64,000 nucleotides of DNA from Colocasia esculenta (Eukaryota; Streptophyta; Magnoliopsida; Alismatales; Araceae): contig CM024760.1 of NCBI GenBank assembly GCA_014218235.1, positions 147,761,245 through 147,825,244 of the forward strand. The letters run 5' to 3'. Of the stretch, positions 46,254 to 57,760 are shown piece by piece. Each line of letters starts with the position of its first letter. Position 1 is the stretch's first letter. The notes under the pieces are model-generated. The model did not search any database, had not been told where the DNA came from, and saw nothing but the letters and a program-made list of their open reading frames with translations. A program made the translations under genes and the position numbers.

Positions 46254-46664
46254 GAAGTTGAACGGGAAAGGTTTTTGGAGGATTGAAAAGAGGATTGGAA
46301 CAGAAACCCTCAAGAAATTTCTGGCGGGAAGCAGTTGAAAGCTTGAAATCTCAGGGAGTCGATGCCGGAGTCGATAGGGTATCGCCTCAGGCAGGTAGAA
46401 GGAGATGAAGGCAGGATGTGAATCGTTGCCACACAGATTTCGGGATATATAAATTAAAGATAAAGAGACTTTTCGAAAACGGAGGCGACATGATGGCAGA
46501 AAATGACAAACTGACTAGTTCGAGATAAATAAGTCCTTTTAAAAATTCGAACCGTCAAGGATATATAAACAAGCAGGCAACATTTGGAATTTTGCTTAAA
46601 TTCAAGGATGAAAAATAATTGATATTCTGAATATTAATATCACAGTTTTATAAAGATGATTCTT
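46254..46664 (-). other. C2 spacer between pol and post-pol ORF
   Basis: About 410 bases without coding signal. It is much shorter than the 1.9-kb spacer of C1 and has no clear polypurine tract or promoter motif. Confidence 0.5.
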
Positions 46665-48446
46665 TCACAATTTACACATGCCTAATTCCCTTCTAAGAGA
46701 AGTAAATCTCTCTTCAGGTAAGGCCTTTGTGAAGATATCTGCTAATTGATTATTAGTATCAATGAAAGAAATATCTATGTTACCATTAGCAACATGATCA
46801 CGAATAAAATGATATTTAACCTCAATGTGCTTAGTCCTTGAATGCTGTATTGGATTCTTGGTTAGATTTATTGCACTGGTGTTGTCGTATAATAGGGGAA
46901 TTGTCTTGATCTGGAGTCCATAATGCTCAAGTTGTTGCTTAATCCATAAGAGTTGTGTACAGCAACTTCCAGCAGCCACGTACTCAGCTTCAGCTGTAGA
47001 CAATGCTACTGAATTTTGCTTCTTTGAGGACCATGATATCAAACATCCTGCAAGAAATTGACAACAGCCACTGGTGCTTTTTCTATCTATTATGCATCCA
47101 ACGTAGTCAGCATCAGAGTATCCTACTAAATTGATTTCACATGATTTTTGATACCATAAACCTAAATTATGGGTTTTAGCTAAATATCTAAAAATTCTTT
47201 TGACACTAATTAAATGAGATTCTTTAGGGTTAGCCTGATACCTAGCATACATGCATACACTAAACAGTATGTCAGGTCTACTGGTAATTAAGTAAAGTAG
47301 TGAACCTATCATACCTCTGTAGATCTTTTGGTCTACTTTCTTACCATCCTTATCACTGTCCATTCTTGTTGATGTGCTCATAGGCGTTGACAGTGGCTTG
47401 CTATTTTCGAATCCAAATTTCTTTAGCAACTCCTTGGTGTACTTGGCTTGACAGATGTGAGTTCCTTCCTTTCCTTGTTTGATTTGCAATCCAAGGAAGT
47501 AGTTGAGCTCCCCCATCATGCTCATCTCGAATTCTCCCTGCATGAGCTTTTCAAAATACCTGCAAAGAGATTCATCAGTAGAACCAAATATTATATCATC
47601 AACATATATTTGAACAAGTAGAATATGTTTGAATTTAGACTTAACAAATAATGTACTATCTACTTGACCTCTAATGAAACCATGGTTTAATAGAAATGCA
47701 CTTAAACGTTCATACCATGCTCTTGGTGCTTGTTTTAATCTATATAATGCTTTGTGCAACTTAAATACATGATTCGGAAAATCAATGTCATCAAAACTTG
47801 GAGGTTGTTCTACATAAACTTCCTCCTTAATAAAACCATTTAGAAAAGCTGATTTAGCATCCATTTGAAATAATTTCATGTCTAATGCGAATGCATATGC
47901 AAGTAGAATCCTAATAGCCTCAAGTCTAGCTACAGGTGCATAGGTTTCATCAAAATCTATGTCTTCCTCTTGGGAATAGCCTTGAGCTACCAATCTGGCC
48001 TTGTTTCTTATGATCACACCAGCTTCATCTAATTTATTTCTGAACACCCATTTGGTGCCAATCACTGGATGATCTAATGGTCTAGGAACAAGTGACCATA
48101 CATGGTTTCTCTTGAACTGATTTAGTTCATCTTGCATGGCCAAAATCCAAGATTCATCAGTGAGAGCTTCATTGACTGTCCTAGGCTCTATTTGCGAGAC
48201 AAAAGCTAAATAATCACATGGAATTACATTACCTCTTGTCCTTACCCCAACAGATGGATCACCAATGATGTTTTCTGGTGGGTGATCTTTCTTATATCGC
48301 CATTCCTTGGGAAGATTTTCATGTAAAATATCCTTTTGTTGCAGGTCTTCTAGAGGTGGATCTTCCTTGTCCTCGATAGATGTATTTTTTAATTTCTTGG
48401 ACAATTCTTCTGCATCATCAATATCACTATCTTCTTCCTCTCTCAA
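46665..48446 (-). CDS. C2 pol, intact RT and RNase H portion
   Basis: A 593-codon open frame on the minus strand ends in RRELGMCKL with a normal stop. Seen in order: RT start (HVWSLVPRPLDHPVIGTKWV), RLVAQGYSQEEDIDF, QMDAKSAFLNGFIKEEVY, catalytic YVDDIIFGST, LGLQI, then RNase H with GYSDADYVGC, STSGCCQFL, ALSTAEAEYVAAGSC and the C-terminal NNQLADIFTKALP. All key acidic residues are present, so this is the best preserved enzyme in the window. It is normally part of a larger Gag-Pol. Its first ATG is only an internal Met after a frameshift near 48455. Confidence 0.93.
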   Translation of the reverse strand: MREEEDSDIDDAEELSKKLKNTSIEDKEDPPLEDLQQKDILHENLPKEWRYKKDHPPENIIGDPSVGVRTRGNVIPCDYLAFVSQIEPRTVNEALTDESWILAMQDELNQFKRNHVWSLVPRPLDHPVIGTKWVFRNKLDEAGVIIRNKARLVAQGYSQEEDIDFDETYAPVARLEAIRILLAYAFALDMKLFQMDAKSAFLNGFIKEEVYVEQPPSFDDIDFPNHVFKLHKALYRLKQAPRAWYERLSAFLLNHGFIRGQVDSTLFVKSKFKHILLVQIYVDDIIFGSTDESLCRYFEKLMQGEFEMSMMGELNYFLGLQIKQGKEGTHICQAKYTKELLKKFGFENSKPLSTPMSTSTRMDSDKDGKKVDQKIYRGMIGSLLYLITSRPDILFSVCMYARYQANPKESHLISVKRIFRYLAKTHNLGLWYQKSCEINLVGYSDADYVGCIIDRKSTSGCCQFLAGCLISWSSKKQNSVALSTAEAEYVAAGSCCTQLLWIKQQLEHYGLQIKTIPLLYDNTSAINLTKNPIQHSRTKHIEVKYHFIRDHVANGNIDISFIDTNNQLADIFTKALPEERFTSLRRELGMCKL

Positions 48447-49738
48447 GGAAGGGTTAGTTTCATAAAAATGATGTGTACTGATTGTTCAATTAATAAAGTA
48501 CGCTTATTAAATACTCTATAGCCTTCAGGTTTAGAAGCATACCCCATGAATATACCTTCATCCGATTTTGCATCTAACTTACCGATGTTTCTTTTGCCAT
48601 TGTTGTGGATGAAACATGGACATCCGAATGTCCTGAAGTGACTGATCTTCAGCTTCTTTCCCTTGTACAGTTCATATGCTATTTTCTTCAAGATAGGCCT
48701 GATCATCACTCTGTTGATAATGTAACATGCCGTGTTGACTGCTTCAGCCCAAAAATACCTTGGCAAATCATATTCTGATAGCATTGTCCTTGCCATATCC
48801 AACGGGGTTCTATTCTTCCTCTCAGCAACTCCATTTTGCTGTGGTGTCCTTGGTGTTGAGAAATTGTGTTCTATCCCTTGGTCATCACAGAACTTGGCAA
48901 ATTTTTCATTTTGGAATTCTCCTCCATGATCTGACCGGATCCCAACAATGCTGAACTTTTTGTCTTTCTGTACCTTCTTGCTGAAGCTTACAAAACTGTC
49001 AAATGTATCATCTTTGTGCTCCCAGAAGGATACCCAAGTGAATCTGGAGTAATCATCTACTATAAAAAATCCAAAATTCTTTCCTCCAAGACTGGTGGTC
49101 CTCATTGGCCCAAATAAATCCATATGTAAAAGTTCTAAGGGTTTAGAGGTTATTACCACAGTTTTTGACTTGAAGGATGACTTGGTGTGCTTTCCTTTTG
49201 CACATGGTCCACAGATACTATTCAATTTTGTACTTACTTTGGGTAGGCCTTCCACCAAGCTTCTCTTGATCAATTTTCTCATGCCATCAAGACTGCAATG
49301 ACCTAGTCTTCGGTGCCACAGTTCTGTTGACTGCTCTTTATTTGCTGCCTAACAAATGTCCTGATCTTTTAGTTCTTCTAGATAAAGCACGTACAAGTTC
49401 TTTTCTCTGTTGTCTTCAAAGATGATTGCACCATCCTTCATAATGCTGCACTTTGACTCTTGAAATCTGATTTGATGTCCTTTGTCGCACAGCTGGCTGA
49501 TACTGATGACGTTGTGCTTCAGTCCCTTGACGCATAGAACTTCTTCAATGATTGTCTTGCCTTTGCTGCCCACTGAACAACTGCCTATTACAGTCCCTTT
49601 TCCATTATCTTCATAGGTGATTGTACCTTCTTCAGCTTTTAAATGGGAAAATAGCTTCCTATTCCCTAACATGTGCCTTGAGCAACCGCTGTCTAAATAC
49701 CATTTGGATGCTCGAAGGTTTCCCTGCACTAAAAACAT
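48447..49738 (-). pseudogene. C2 pol: protease and integrase portion
   Basis: On the minus strand, copia protease (WYLDSGCSRHM), GAG-pre-integrase (LWHRRLGHCSLDGMRKLI, CGPCAKGKHTKSSF), then integrase core (HMDLFGPMRTTSLGG, FIVDDYSRFTWVSF, IRSDHGGEFQN, FSTPRTPQQNGVAERKNRT). An in-frame TAG at 49349-49351 replaces a likely Gln. A one-base shift near 48455 disconnects it from RT, and another near 49741 separates it from gag. Confidence 0.92.
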
Positions 49739-51519
49739 TAAGCTTTAGGTACCCAAGTTCTTTTGGGTCCTGGTTGGTTAGTGTCATCATTTTTCTTTTT
49801 GATTACCCATATTTTATGTTTAGTAGGACATGATACTTTAATATGACCTAGCTTATTGCAATGACTGCAGCAAGACATCTTAGTTACTTTTTTAGTTGGT
49901 GTGTATTTAAGATTTGCCTTGTATGTTGTGTCTTATTCAGGTACAAATTTAGGTGTAGGATATATTTTAGGATAAACTTTAGTTTCTTCGTTGTCGGGGG
50001 GTGTATAACCTAATCCATGTTTCTTTTTACCTGACTGTCTAGCACCTTTCAATATTAATCTAGTTTTACCGTTTGTAAATTTTTCTAGAGTGTTTGATAA
50101 TTTTTCATTTTCTGTGGTTAACGTGTTGACTTCTTGTTTTAAATTATTTACTGTTTCTTGATTTTCCAAATTTGCTAATTGTTCATTTTTATTTTTCAAA
50201 TCGTCACACAATAATTCATTTCTCCTTTTTAGTTCATTAATTTGTTTTTCCATTTGCTCATTTTCAGATTTTAAATCTGAATTAATATTTTCTAGACATG
50301 TAATATTTTTCTTGCTTGCTTTTAGTAATTTAGATACTTCTCTATATTTACAATATAGTTCATTGAAGGCTTCTTCTAAGTTATCCGAATCAGAATCATT
50401 ACAAGAAGAAAAGGATGAGTCTGAAGTTACCTTGTCTTCTGTGTTGGCCATGAAAGCCAAGTTGGCTTCTTCTTTTTCTTCATTGCTTGAGCTCGACTCA
50501 CTGTCTGAGTCACTGTTGTTGTCCCAAGCCGCTGCCAAAGCTTTCTTCTTGAATCTTCTTGGTTTTCTTGACCTTTCCTTCTTTCTGTACTCAGATTTCA
50601 TGAGCCTTGGACACTCTGCCTTGATATGTCCGGGCTTCTTACATTCATAACAAATTAGCTCACCTTTCTTGATGTCCTTTGCTTCAGTTTTCTTGAAATC
50701 TTAGCCCTTTTTGAAGTAACGTCTTCCAGATTGATACTTTTTCTTCTTGGCTAAGATGCATTGTAGTCTTCTTGATAACAAAGCTTCTTCATCTTCACTG
50801 TTTTCACTACTGTCTTCGTTCTCAGATTCTTCCTCAGAGCTATCTTCTGTTGCTTTGAGGGCATTCGTGTGCTTCTTTCTACTTGATGATTCTCCCAATC
50901 TTTCCATATTTATCTCATGGGCCATGAGGGACCCAATGAGCTTTTCCAATGACATCATTTTCAAGTCATTGGCTTCTTCTATAGCTATTACCTTGGGAGT
51001 CCAAGAAGATGGTAGAGATCTAAGGATTTTCCTTACCATGTCTCCCATCTCATAGCTTTTTCCTAATCCTGCTAACCCGTTGGTGATGTATGTAAATTTG
51101 TTGAACATCTGTGTAATGGTTTCTCCTGACTGCATCTGGAACCTCTTGTACTGTGTCACCAGAATGTCTATTCTGGTTTCCTTTACTTTGTTAGTACCTT
51201 CGTATATGATTCTTAGCTTCTCCCACATCTCCATTGCTAATTTGCAAGCTGAAACTTGATTAAATTCTTTCTTGCTAAGTTCACAGCATAATATGCTCTT
51301 AGCTTTGCAGTTGAGAGAAATCTTCTTTCTATCATCTTCTGTCCATTTGTCCTTCTCGTTAGTGACTAGAAGGTCTCCTTCTTCTACAATTGACCAGATT
51401 TGAAAGTCGAAACCTTGTAGGAAGTACTCCATTCTTGTTTTCCAATAGGTGTAATCTTCTCCATCGAACAACGGTGGCCTGTTGACTGACTGACCTTCGG
51501 AGTGACCTTGGGCTGCCAT
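49739..51519 (-). pseudogene. C2 gag
   Basis: Starts ATG at 51519 (MAAQGHSEGQSVNRPPLFDG), about 65 bases from the PBS. Domains: copia Gag N-terminus (DYTYWKTRMEYFLQGFDFQI), UBN2-type core (LRIIYEGTNKVKETRIDILV, LEKLIGSLMAHEI), acidic Glu/Ser stretch, zinc knuckle CYECKKPGHIKAEC, Asp/Ser-rich segment, a long coiled coil (about 50330-50080), and a second CCHC-like motif (CSHCNKLGHIKVSC) before GPKRTWVPK. Stops are TAA at 50701-50703 and one at 49933. The frame is otherwise continuous to 49742. Confidence 0.92.
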
Positions 51520-51570
51520 TTGATCTTTTCTCTTTAGATCGTTGGATCTTCTTCTTTGTCGAAGAGACTA

Positions 51571-51582
51571 GCTCTGATACCA
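51571..51582 (-). other. Primer-binding site of C2
   Basis: GCTCTGATACCA is the complement of TGGTATCAGAGC, two bases from the 5' LTR at 51585. Confidence 0.95.
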
Positions 51583-51584
51583 CT

Positions 51585-53868
51585 TGTTACCCAGCTAGCA
51601 AGCCCAGAGGTGGGGTGAATGAGATTCTTAAAATTATTGAGAACCTAAAATCTGTTCACAAAACAGTCACACAAAACACACTTCTATAGATGTTAGTGTT
51701 AGTAAAGATAAACAGCAAACACACAAAGGCAATCACACTACTCAAAGATTTATCCTGGTTCGGATCTCCTCTCCTTAGGAGTCCTATGTCCAGTCCCTGA
51801 GCAATATCTCAGGATTTCACTACCCAAGGGTACAGTCCCCCTTATGGACCCTTACACACCCAGCCGCAGCTGGTCTTCTCTTCACAACCTGAAGAGGAAT
51901 TACAACACCCTGGATACCACCAGGTCTTCCTTCTACGTGAAGGGAACACACACACTGGAACCCCCTGGTCTTCCTTCAACACGAAGGGAAAGAACACAGA
52001 AATGAGGAAAAGAAAAGAAGCCCTTAGATCAAGCTTATACAATGCTAGATCTGAAGCTAAGACTGAGAAAGAAAGGATCTGCAGAATTGATCTCTCTCAG
52101 TACAAGAGGCTCTCCCAAGGATGTTCACTAATCTCAGAGAGCAAGAGTTAGAACAGATGTGAGTGAAAAACTTGGCTCTTCAGTTTTCTCACAGAAGACT
52201 TGAAAAATTGTTGAAAGCGTTGTCTCCCCATTCAAGGTGTCTTCTTTTGGAGCTTCAGTCTTCTTTATATATCTTCTATTTGAGATTTGAACGTTGAAGT
52301 GCCCGTTGTCTCTAAGTTTTTGTTTACGTTAGACTGCATGTCACTGTAGAGCAGTCTTTAGCTTTCCATGCACGCAACAGGAGAAAGGATCTTCTCTGAT
52401 ATCTGTTATCTTCCATGTTGTCCAATGTTGTATTGAGGTGCGCTGTCAGAGACCTGCACCCATTAAATGCTAAAACAATAGATAGCTAGGCTGTCTATTG
52501 TTGTCAGTCAACGTTAGATTGATTTTATATCAAAAAGGAAGTTCCATTCTGTTCTTCTAAAAAGATGTTTACAGTGTAAGCATTGAAATAGAAGATATTG
52601 TTTTGCATGTACTGCAGTGATACGTTCAGTCATAATAAATGCATGGTTGTCAGAAATATATATGTGAAGACTTTGACTTTTCAACGAACTCAGAAATGAG
52701 TTCAATTATCAAATCATTATATTCCATGAAATCGTTACATGCATGACTTATGAAATCATTATTCAAATGAGTTGATATCCATGTAAATCGTTGTGCACTT
52801 ATAAGCAAACCGATGCACATACAAATCATTATAACTCTATAATCAAATTGTTATGAGTAAGTTGTCAGAGACAAAACGATGTGAGCAAATCGTTGTTTGC
52901 TGTATCGAATCGTTACGATGACTGAGTAGTTATGTAACTAAGCGAATCATTACAGTGACAGAGTCGTTGTGTAACTTATCAAATCGTTACAAGGATCAAA
53001 TCGTTATGACGGTATAAGTAAATCGTTGTTTCACTTGAGAAATCGATGTGAGAGCGAATCATTGTTCTCACTTAAGAAATCGTTGTGAGAGCAAATCGTT
53101 GTTCTCACTTAAGAAATCGATGTGAGAGCAAATTGTTGTTCTCACTTAAGAAATCGTTGTGAAAGCAAATCATTGCTCTCACTTAAGAAATCGATGTGAG
53201 AGCAAACCGTTGTTCTCACTTAAGAAATCGATGTGAGAGCAAATCGTTATTCTCACTTAAGAAATCGATGAGAGAGCAAATCGTTATGAACCAAGTTATT
53301 ATGCTTTCTTAGCGAATCGTTGTGAGATCGATACGATCACTTAGCGAATTGTTATGGAAGCAAATCGTTATGCTTTCTTAGCGAATCATTGTGAGATCGA
53401 TGCGATCACTTAGCGAATCATTATGGAAGCAAATCGTTATGCTTTCTTAGTGAATCGTTGTGAGATCGATGCGATCACTTAGCGAATCGTTATGCTTTCT
53501 CGAAATCGACCAGACACTTATGAAATCGTTATGATACCCAAAATGATAGAACATATAGTGAATCCTTATGTGTATGAAATCATTATGATAGTAAGGAAAT
53601 CATTATGAATCTATTGAAATCGTTATGATACAAGAGGAAGTCGTTACAGCATACAGAAAATCTATGTGTACTTAGAGAAATTTCATGCTTTGAACTTACA
53701 TTGCTACAGAGTAAATGATACTTACCCATTTAACTTGATATTTCTTGTTTCATTTTCTGTACTCAAATCTCATAGAAAATATGTTAGATTAAACTTTATT
53801 ATAGTTTTTTTAATCACCAAAATAAATATATAATTAATTTAAATTACATGGGGATAAACTGATCATCA
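51585..53868 (-). repeat. 5' LTR of C2
   Basis: Starts TGTTACCCAGCTAGC and ends AACTGATCATCA (2284 bp). It is close to the 3' LTR, with scattered substitutions and one extra GAGATCGATGCGATCACTTA-type repeat unit. The repeat array is at 53030-53520. Confidence 0.95.
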
Positions 53869-54045
53869 CTTCTCTTCATCTTTAGACAACTCGTAAGGTC
53901 CATTGCTCACCACCTTCCAAATTTGATGATCTTGTACTCGCAAGAATACTTGCATACGAGTTTTCCAATATGCATAGTTAGTACCATCAATGTAGGGGGG
54001 TCTATTCATAGAATGACCGTCAGCAATATAACCTCTAGATTCCAT
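53869..54045 (-). pseudogene. C1 gag, N-terminal part
   Basis: ATG at 54045 (MESRGYIADGHSMNRPPYID) starts about 50 bases from the PBS. It encodes the copia Gag N-terminus (TNYAYWKTRMQVFLRVQDHQ), then is cut by C2 at the codon pair for Glu-Lys. The first five bases are the right copy of the CTTCT duplication. The remainder is at 40124 and leftwards. Confidence 0.93.
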
Positions 54046-54095
54046 ATCACACAGATCTCTCTTGGTTGTAAAACCAAAAGAATTTGGAGAGCTTA

Positions 54096-54107
54096 GCTCT
54101 GATACCA
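54096..54107 (-). other. Primer-binding site of C1
   Basis: GCTCTGATACCA, the complement of the initiator-Met site, lies two bases from the LTR start at 54110. Confidence 0.93.
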
Positions 54108-54109
54108 CG

Positions 54110-55755
54110 TGTTGTGTATGGAATGAATTATCTAGTGGGGGGTGAATAGATATTGACCAATTTAAAAATAAATTCTCGAGATTCGGATTAGATCTGATGA
54201 AACGATCTAAATAGTGAACATCAAGCCATATGAGTGCAAGCGATATTTTTAAGGTGGTTTGGCTCCAATGTGGAAACCTACGTCCACCCCTCACTAAACC
54301 AAGTGAAGCTTCACTATCAACTCAAATGTGAGAGACATTCACACAACCGTTGATTCACATCTTCTTACAAACCGCTGATTCACAGCTTCAAGATTGTTCC
54401 CAATCTCACAATCCTTACACACAGAGTGTAGGATCAAACTCTCTACACCAATTGGAGCAGACAACCAAACAAATTGGTATAGAGAAGAAATTGGTAAAAT
54501 CAAACTAGAGAGAGCTCTGAAGAAGTGCAGAAATAAGCAAACGCTCTGCGCTGGAGTTGAATCTGGTCAGATGACTCCTTGAACTCACAATTGCATCTTC
54601 TTCATGCTTGAGCTCATCGAATTCCTCTTCTGGTCACAGCACAAAGATCAATTGTCTTTGAATTTGAGGTGAAATTCGATGCTATGCTTCAATTGATCAA
54701 TAGAAGGCCATCATATGGAAGAAGATACGATCCAGCATACTCTTCTCACGATCAATTGACTGCTCTGAAGTCTGCTACTCTCTCAAAACTCAAGCTCTTG
54801 CTCTCTCTGTACTTTTCGATCTCAGATCACTGCACTTTTTCTTTCTGGGTGTGATCTGTTCTGCAGAGGATGACACACTTCTTTTTATCTGATTCACGGA
54901 ATCTTCTAAATGGGCCCCTCAACAGAATCCCAAAATTTGGGAGATGCTTTTGCCGCCAAAAGAAGTATCTTCTAGAACCATGTGAGGTGTACCCGAAGTC
55001 CCAATCATTGGGCTTGGGGTCACGTGCCCATGACTTATGCACTAGCAGATAGTTTTCATCTCTATAGAACAAGTGTCATAGAGTCGACGCATCCTGATCA
55101 GAGTGTTGACACCTATCCATATGACTTGACTTGGATCAGTGAAAAGATCTTCAATAGAGTCGACTACATGCCCTTCAGAGTCGACCTCATCCAAGTGACT
55201 ATGATTTTGACTAACTGTCTATGATGTAGAGTTGACCTTGCAGCAATGTAGTGTCGACCTCATCTGATGATAGAGTCGACTTGGCCTTCCTTTAGAGTCG
55301 ACCTAACAAATTGATGGAGTCGACCTCATCCTCATATGCAGTCGACCTCAGCCAACACTTCTATTCAAATACTCACAAAGAACTTGATTAGTGCCGACCT
55401 GATCCTCATCTGGAGTCGACTTATCTGATTCCAACCCTTCAGCGCTAGCCAGAAAAACAACTATAGTCGACCTGTTCTTCAAGTAGTGTCGACCTCATGT
55501 GATACTCTGAATATCTGCGCTACCAAAAACTCTTTAAGCGTCGACCTAACCTTTGAATAGAGCCGACCTTATGTACATCACTGAACTTCAGTAACTCTTC
55601 CATTGATACAAATATGTTGACTTATGATGTAACTAGAGTCAACACATGAAAGATGACTTTGACTTTGTAAAAATTCCTGTGATACAAATAACTTGTGTTA
55701 GACATTTGTAACATTTTGCTTGATTTAAGACATCATCAAAACCAGGGACACAACA
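54110..55755 (-). repeat. 5' LTR of C1
   Basis: It starts TGTTGTGTATGG and ends AGGGACACAACA (1646 bp), with TGTTGT..ACAACA inverted ends. It has many AGAGTCGACCT-like motifs at 55078-55570. The sequence to the right is LINE endonuclease, so C1 inserted into a LINE. TTAAA at 55756-55760 would be the duplication, but the other side is lost. Confidence 0.93.
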
Positions 55756-56232
55756 TTAAATTCCATCATAGAGGTAGTGTTGTGCATTAGGCCTCCCTTC
55801 TTCTCCGAAGACTGAGCAATACAGTTGAAGTCACCCCCTACCAGCCAGGGAATTTGCATAGAATCTTCCAGAGCAAGTAGATCATCAAACAAAACCCTCC
55901 TGGTATCCAAATCACATCTAGCATAGATAGACGAAACTATCAACAAAGTGGTATCACCTCTCATTACCATACCTGATGCATGTTGTGAAGATTTGGAAAT
56001 CAAATGAAAAGAGAAAGGCTTGTTCCAGAAAATCAAGATCTTAGAATCCTCCTGAATATCATCCTCATGGGAGTCCATATGCAAATAGCTATAGAGGTAG
56101 TTAGCCATACTTAAAGTCATCTTGGGTTCAAAAATAGTAAGGAATTGTAATTTATGTTTTTAACCATAAATTTGAGAGTCCTTTTGAAGGCCATGTTAGA
56201 TAGGCATCGAATATTCCAAAATAATAAATGGT
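55756..56232 (-). pseudogene. LINE ORF2 apurinic-type endonuclease, truncated
   Basis: On the minus strand: FWNIRCLSN near 56220 (the usual FWNIRG start), then VSSIYARCDLDTRRVLFDDL, IPWLVGGDFNCI and EKKGG. These are the motifs of plant L1 endonuclease, which nicks target DNA. A frameshift separates the first 35 codons, and the domain ends abruptly at C1. The missing His-containing C-terminal part makes it inactive. Confidence 0.85.
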
Positions 56233-56799
56233 TAGTCATGAGGAAACATACCCGCATTGAACCCCGGCTACTTTGTCTTTAGATCTAGTGTAGATCCCTA
56301 TGTTATGTAGAATTTCACCATTCTTAGTAACATCCACATGAGGCATTAAAATATTTTATACGATTGGCCTTTTTGAAACATTTGATTTCGACCCCTCCTG
56401 GGTTGTCATGCAAGGAAACCTTGTAATAGGGCTACTTTTTGAAGACTCGTCTACGAACTGGTTTTCCTTATCATTCCCCATGGCACCGACGATCGGACTG
56501 CCCTCAAGATGCAGCAAAGGCGGTTGATCAGGCCCCCTATTATGGGTTTTGCATGGGTCCTTCCCCTAGACATGAACAATGTCATGCACACATTATAATA
56601 ACCGGCGGCTACTCCATGTAGTTATCATGCATGCCATCCTGATGAAGAAGATCTGTACCATTACCGCTCCATAAAAGAGTAGACAATCCTGGCTCAAATA
56701 ATAATTTCTCTTTCCCATCACAAACTATAGAGGAAGCCACATCACAACTATTGTTAATCTAGGTCACCAAAACTTTATCCTTTCCTCCTTCTACATGTT
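56233..56799 (-). other. LINE sequence between ORF1 and endonuclease
   Basis: No clear domain is seen here. Short ORFs on both strands lack motifs. It probably held the C-terminus of ORF1 and the inter-ORF spacer. Confidence 0.5.
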
Positions 56800-57760
56800 C
56801 AACCTATGAATGTACTTGATTATCGTCGATGTTATCTTTGGGGTCCGATAGATCTTCGCGAAGACGATCAAAAGAATTACTCACAAGAACCTTAGAGTTA
56901 ATCACCACTGCCTTATTTTTCCTCACATGCACTGGCCTCCATTCTTTATCACTAGGAACCGGATCTCTAATAAGCAGACCAAGGTCTCCACTCACATGCT
57001 TTGAGAGGCTACCCTTCTGCTTCCTTTTGCAGGAATCCTTGACATGACCAATACAATTGCAGAAAGTACAAAGGGATGGGACTCTAAGATACTTCACCTT
57101 TTGTCAGAATCCTTGATCAGCATATCCAATCCAGATTTGCTCTTGAAGGGGAACAACAATATCCATGAATACAAACCAGAGCTTCAGCCATTTGTGTCCA
57201 TGCTAGTGTGGCTTCCTGAATATGAAGGACTTGGCCCAAATTATTGTCAATAAATCGCAGATAATCTTCATTATACAAGCTTACCAGGAGGTTGGGAAAA
57301 TTGACCCAGATGGGCATCATAGTAGAATCCTTCTCAAGATCAAAAATAGTATACCATCAGAAGAACTGGAAGAGGTAACCCTTAATTTAATGACTCTTAT
57401 GTAAAAGAACTAAGAGGAAATCTCCATCAGTCTCAAAGCTGAGTAGAAGGTGGCAATGAAGGAAGACTTAAGCCTAAGTCCAAGAGTCAAACAAGATTTA
57501 ATGTCTGGAATAGATGGCCGCAGGTGCACCAGCATCAGAGAAGGCAGGGGCTTTCACCTGCAAGTCGACCTTTTTGAGACGTAGAGATCCCAAAAGAGCT
57601 TGAGCAAACAATAGAGGCTTCAGCATGGGCCCTTTATCGCCAAGCTCCTTCTCTGTATCCATTGCCATGATTAGATCTTCTCCACGGGCAAGGTGATGTA
57701 GGCGACAATGATGGTAGTGAGCAGGAGCAGCAGGAGGGAGATCCTCGTGATTCCTTCTCA
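56800..57760 (-). pseudogene. LINE ORF1-like: DUF4283-type region and CCHC knuckle
   Basis: Minus strand: an N-terminal stretch (FAQALLGSLRLKKVDLQVKA near 57590), a DUF4283-like core (PIWVNFPNLLVSLYNEDYLR, then NNLGQVLHIQEAT near 57250), and after a frameshift near 57120 a knuckle CTFCNCIGHVKDSC followed by a basic tail. This combination is common in ORF1 of plant L1 LINEs, where it binds RNA. Stops and the frameshift show decay. Confidence 0.78.

Larger units (their letters stand above)
40130..53868 (-). mobile_element. Complete Sirevirus-like Ty1/copia element C2 inside C1 gag
   Basis: A 13,739-bp element on the minus strand has two similar LTRs (40130-42310 and 51585-53868), PBS, gag, pol, a very long post-pol ORF, polypurine tracts and a perfect 5-bp duplication. 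Similar LTRs and an intact RT-RNase H suggest a fairly recent insertion compared with its neighbours. Pol order and the extra ORF fit Sirevirus. Gag, the pol start and the post-pol ORF contain stops, and two frameshifts interrupt pol, so it is not autonomous as written. Confidence 0.95.
29416..55755 (-). mobile_element. Sirevirus-like Ty1/copia element C1, interrupted by C2
   Basis: Minus-strand order from the right is 5' LTR (54110-55755), PBS, gag start (to 53869), then C2 inserted, gag remainder (from 40129), protease-integrase-RT-RNase H (38074-34957), a non-coding spacer, a post-pol ORF (33025-30743), polypurine tract and a truncated 3' LTR (29416-30468). Gag-pol order PR-IN-RT-RH is that of Ty1/copia. 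The extra ORF after pol and repeated PPT-like tracts resemble Sireviruses. The coding regions carry many stops and a few frameshifts. Confidence 0.9.
55756..57760 (-). mobile_element. L1-type LINE remnant, 5' part, minus strand
   Basis: Minus-strand order is ORF1-like (57760-56810), spacer, then the endonuclease start of ORF2 (about 56232-55756). Everything downstream (rest of endonuclease, RT, 3' tail) is missing because C1 begins at 55755. The right end is cut by the G4 LTR at 57761. Coding is broken by stops and frameshifts. Confidence 0.8.
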
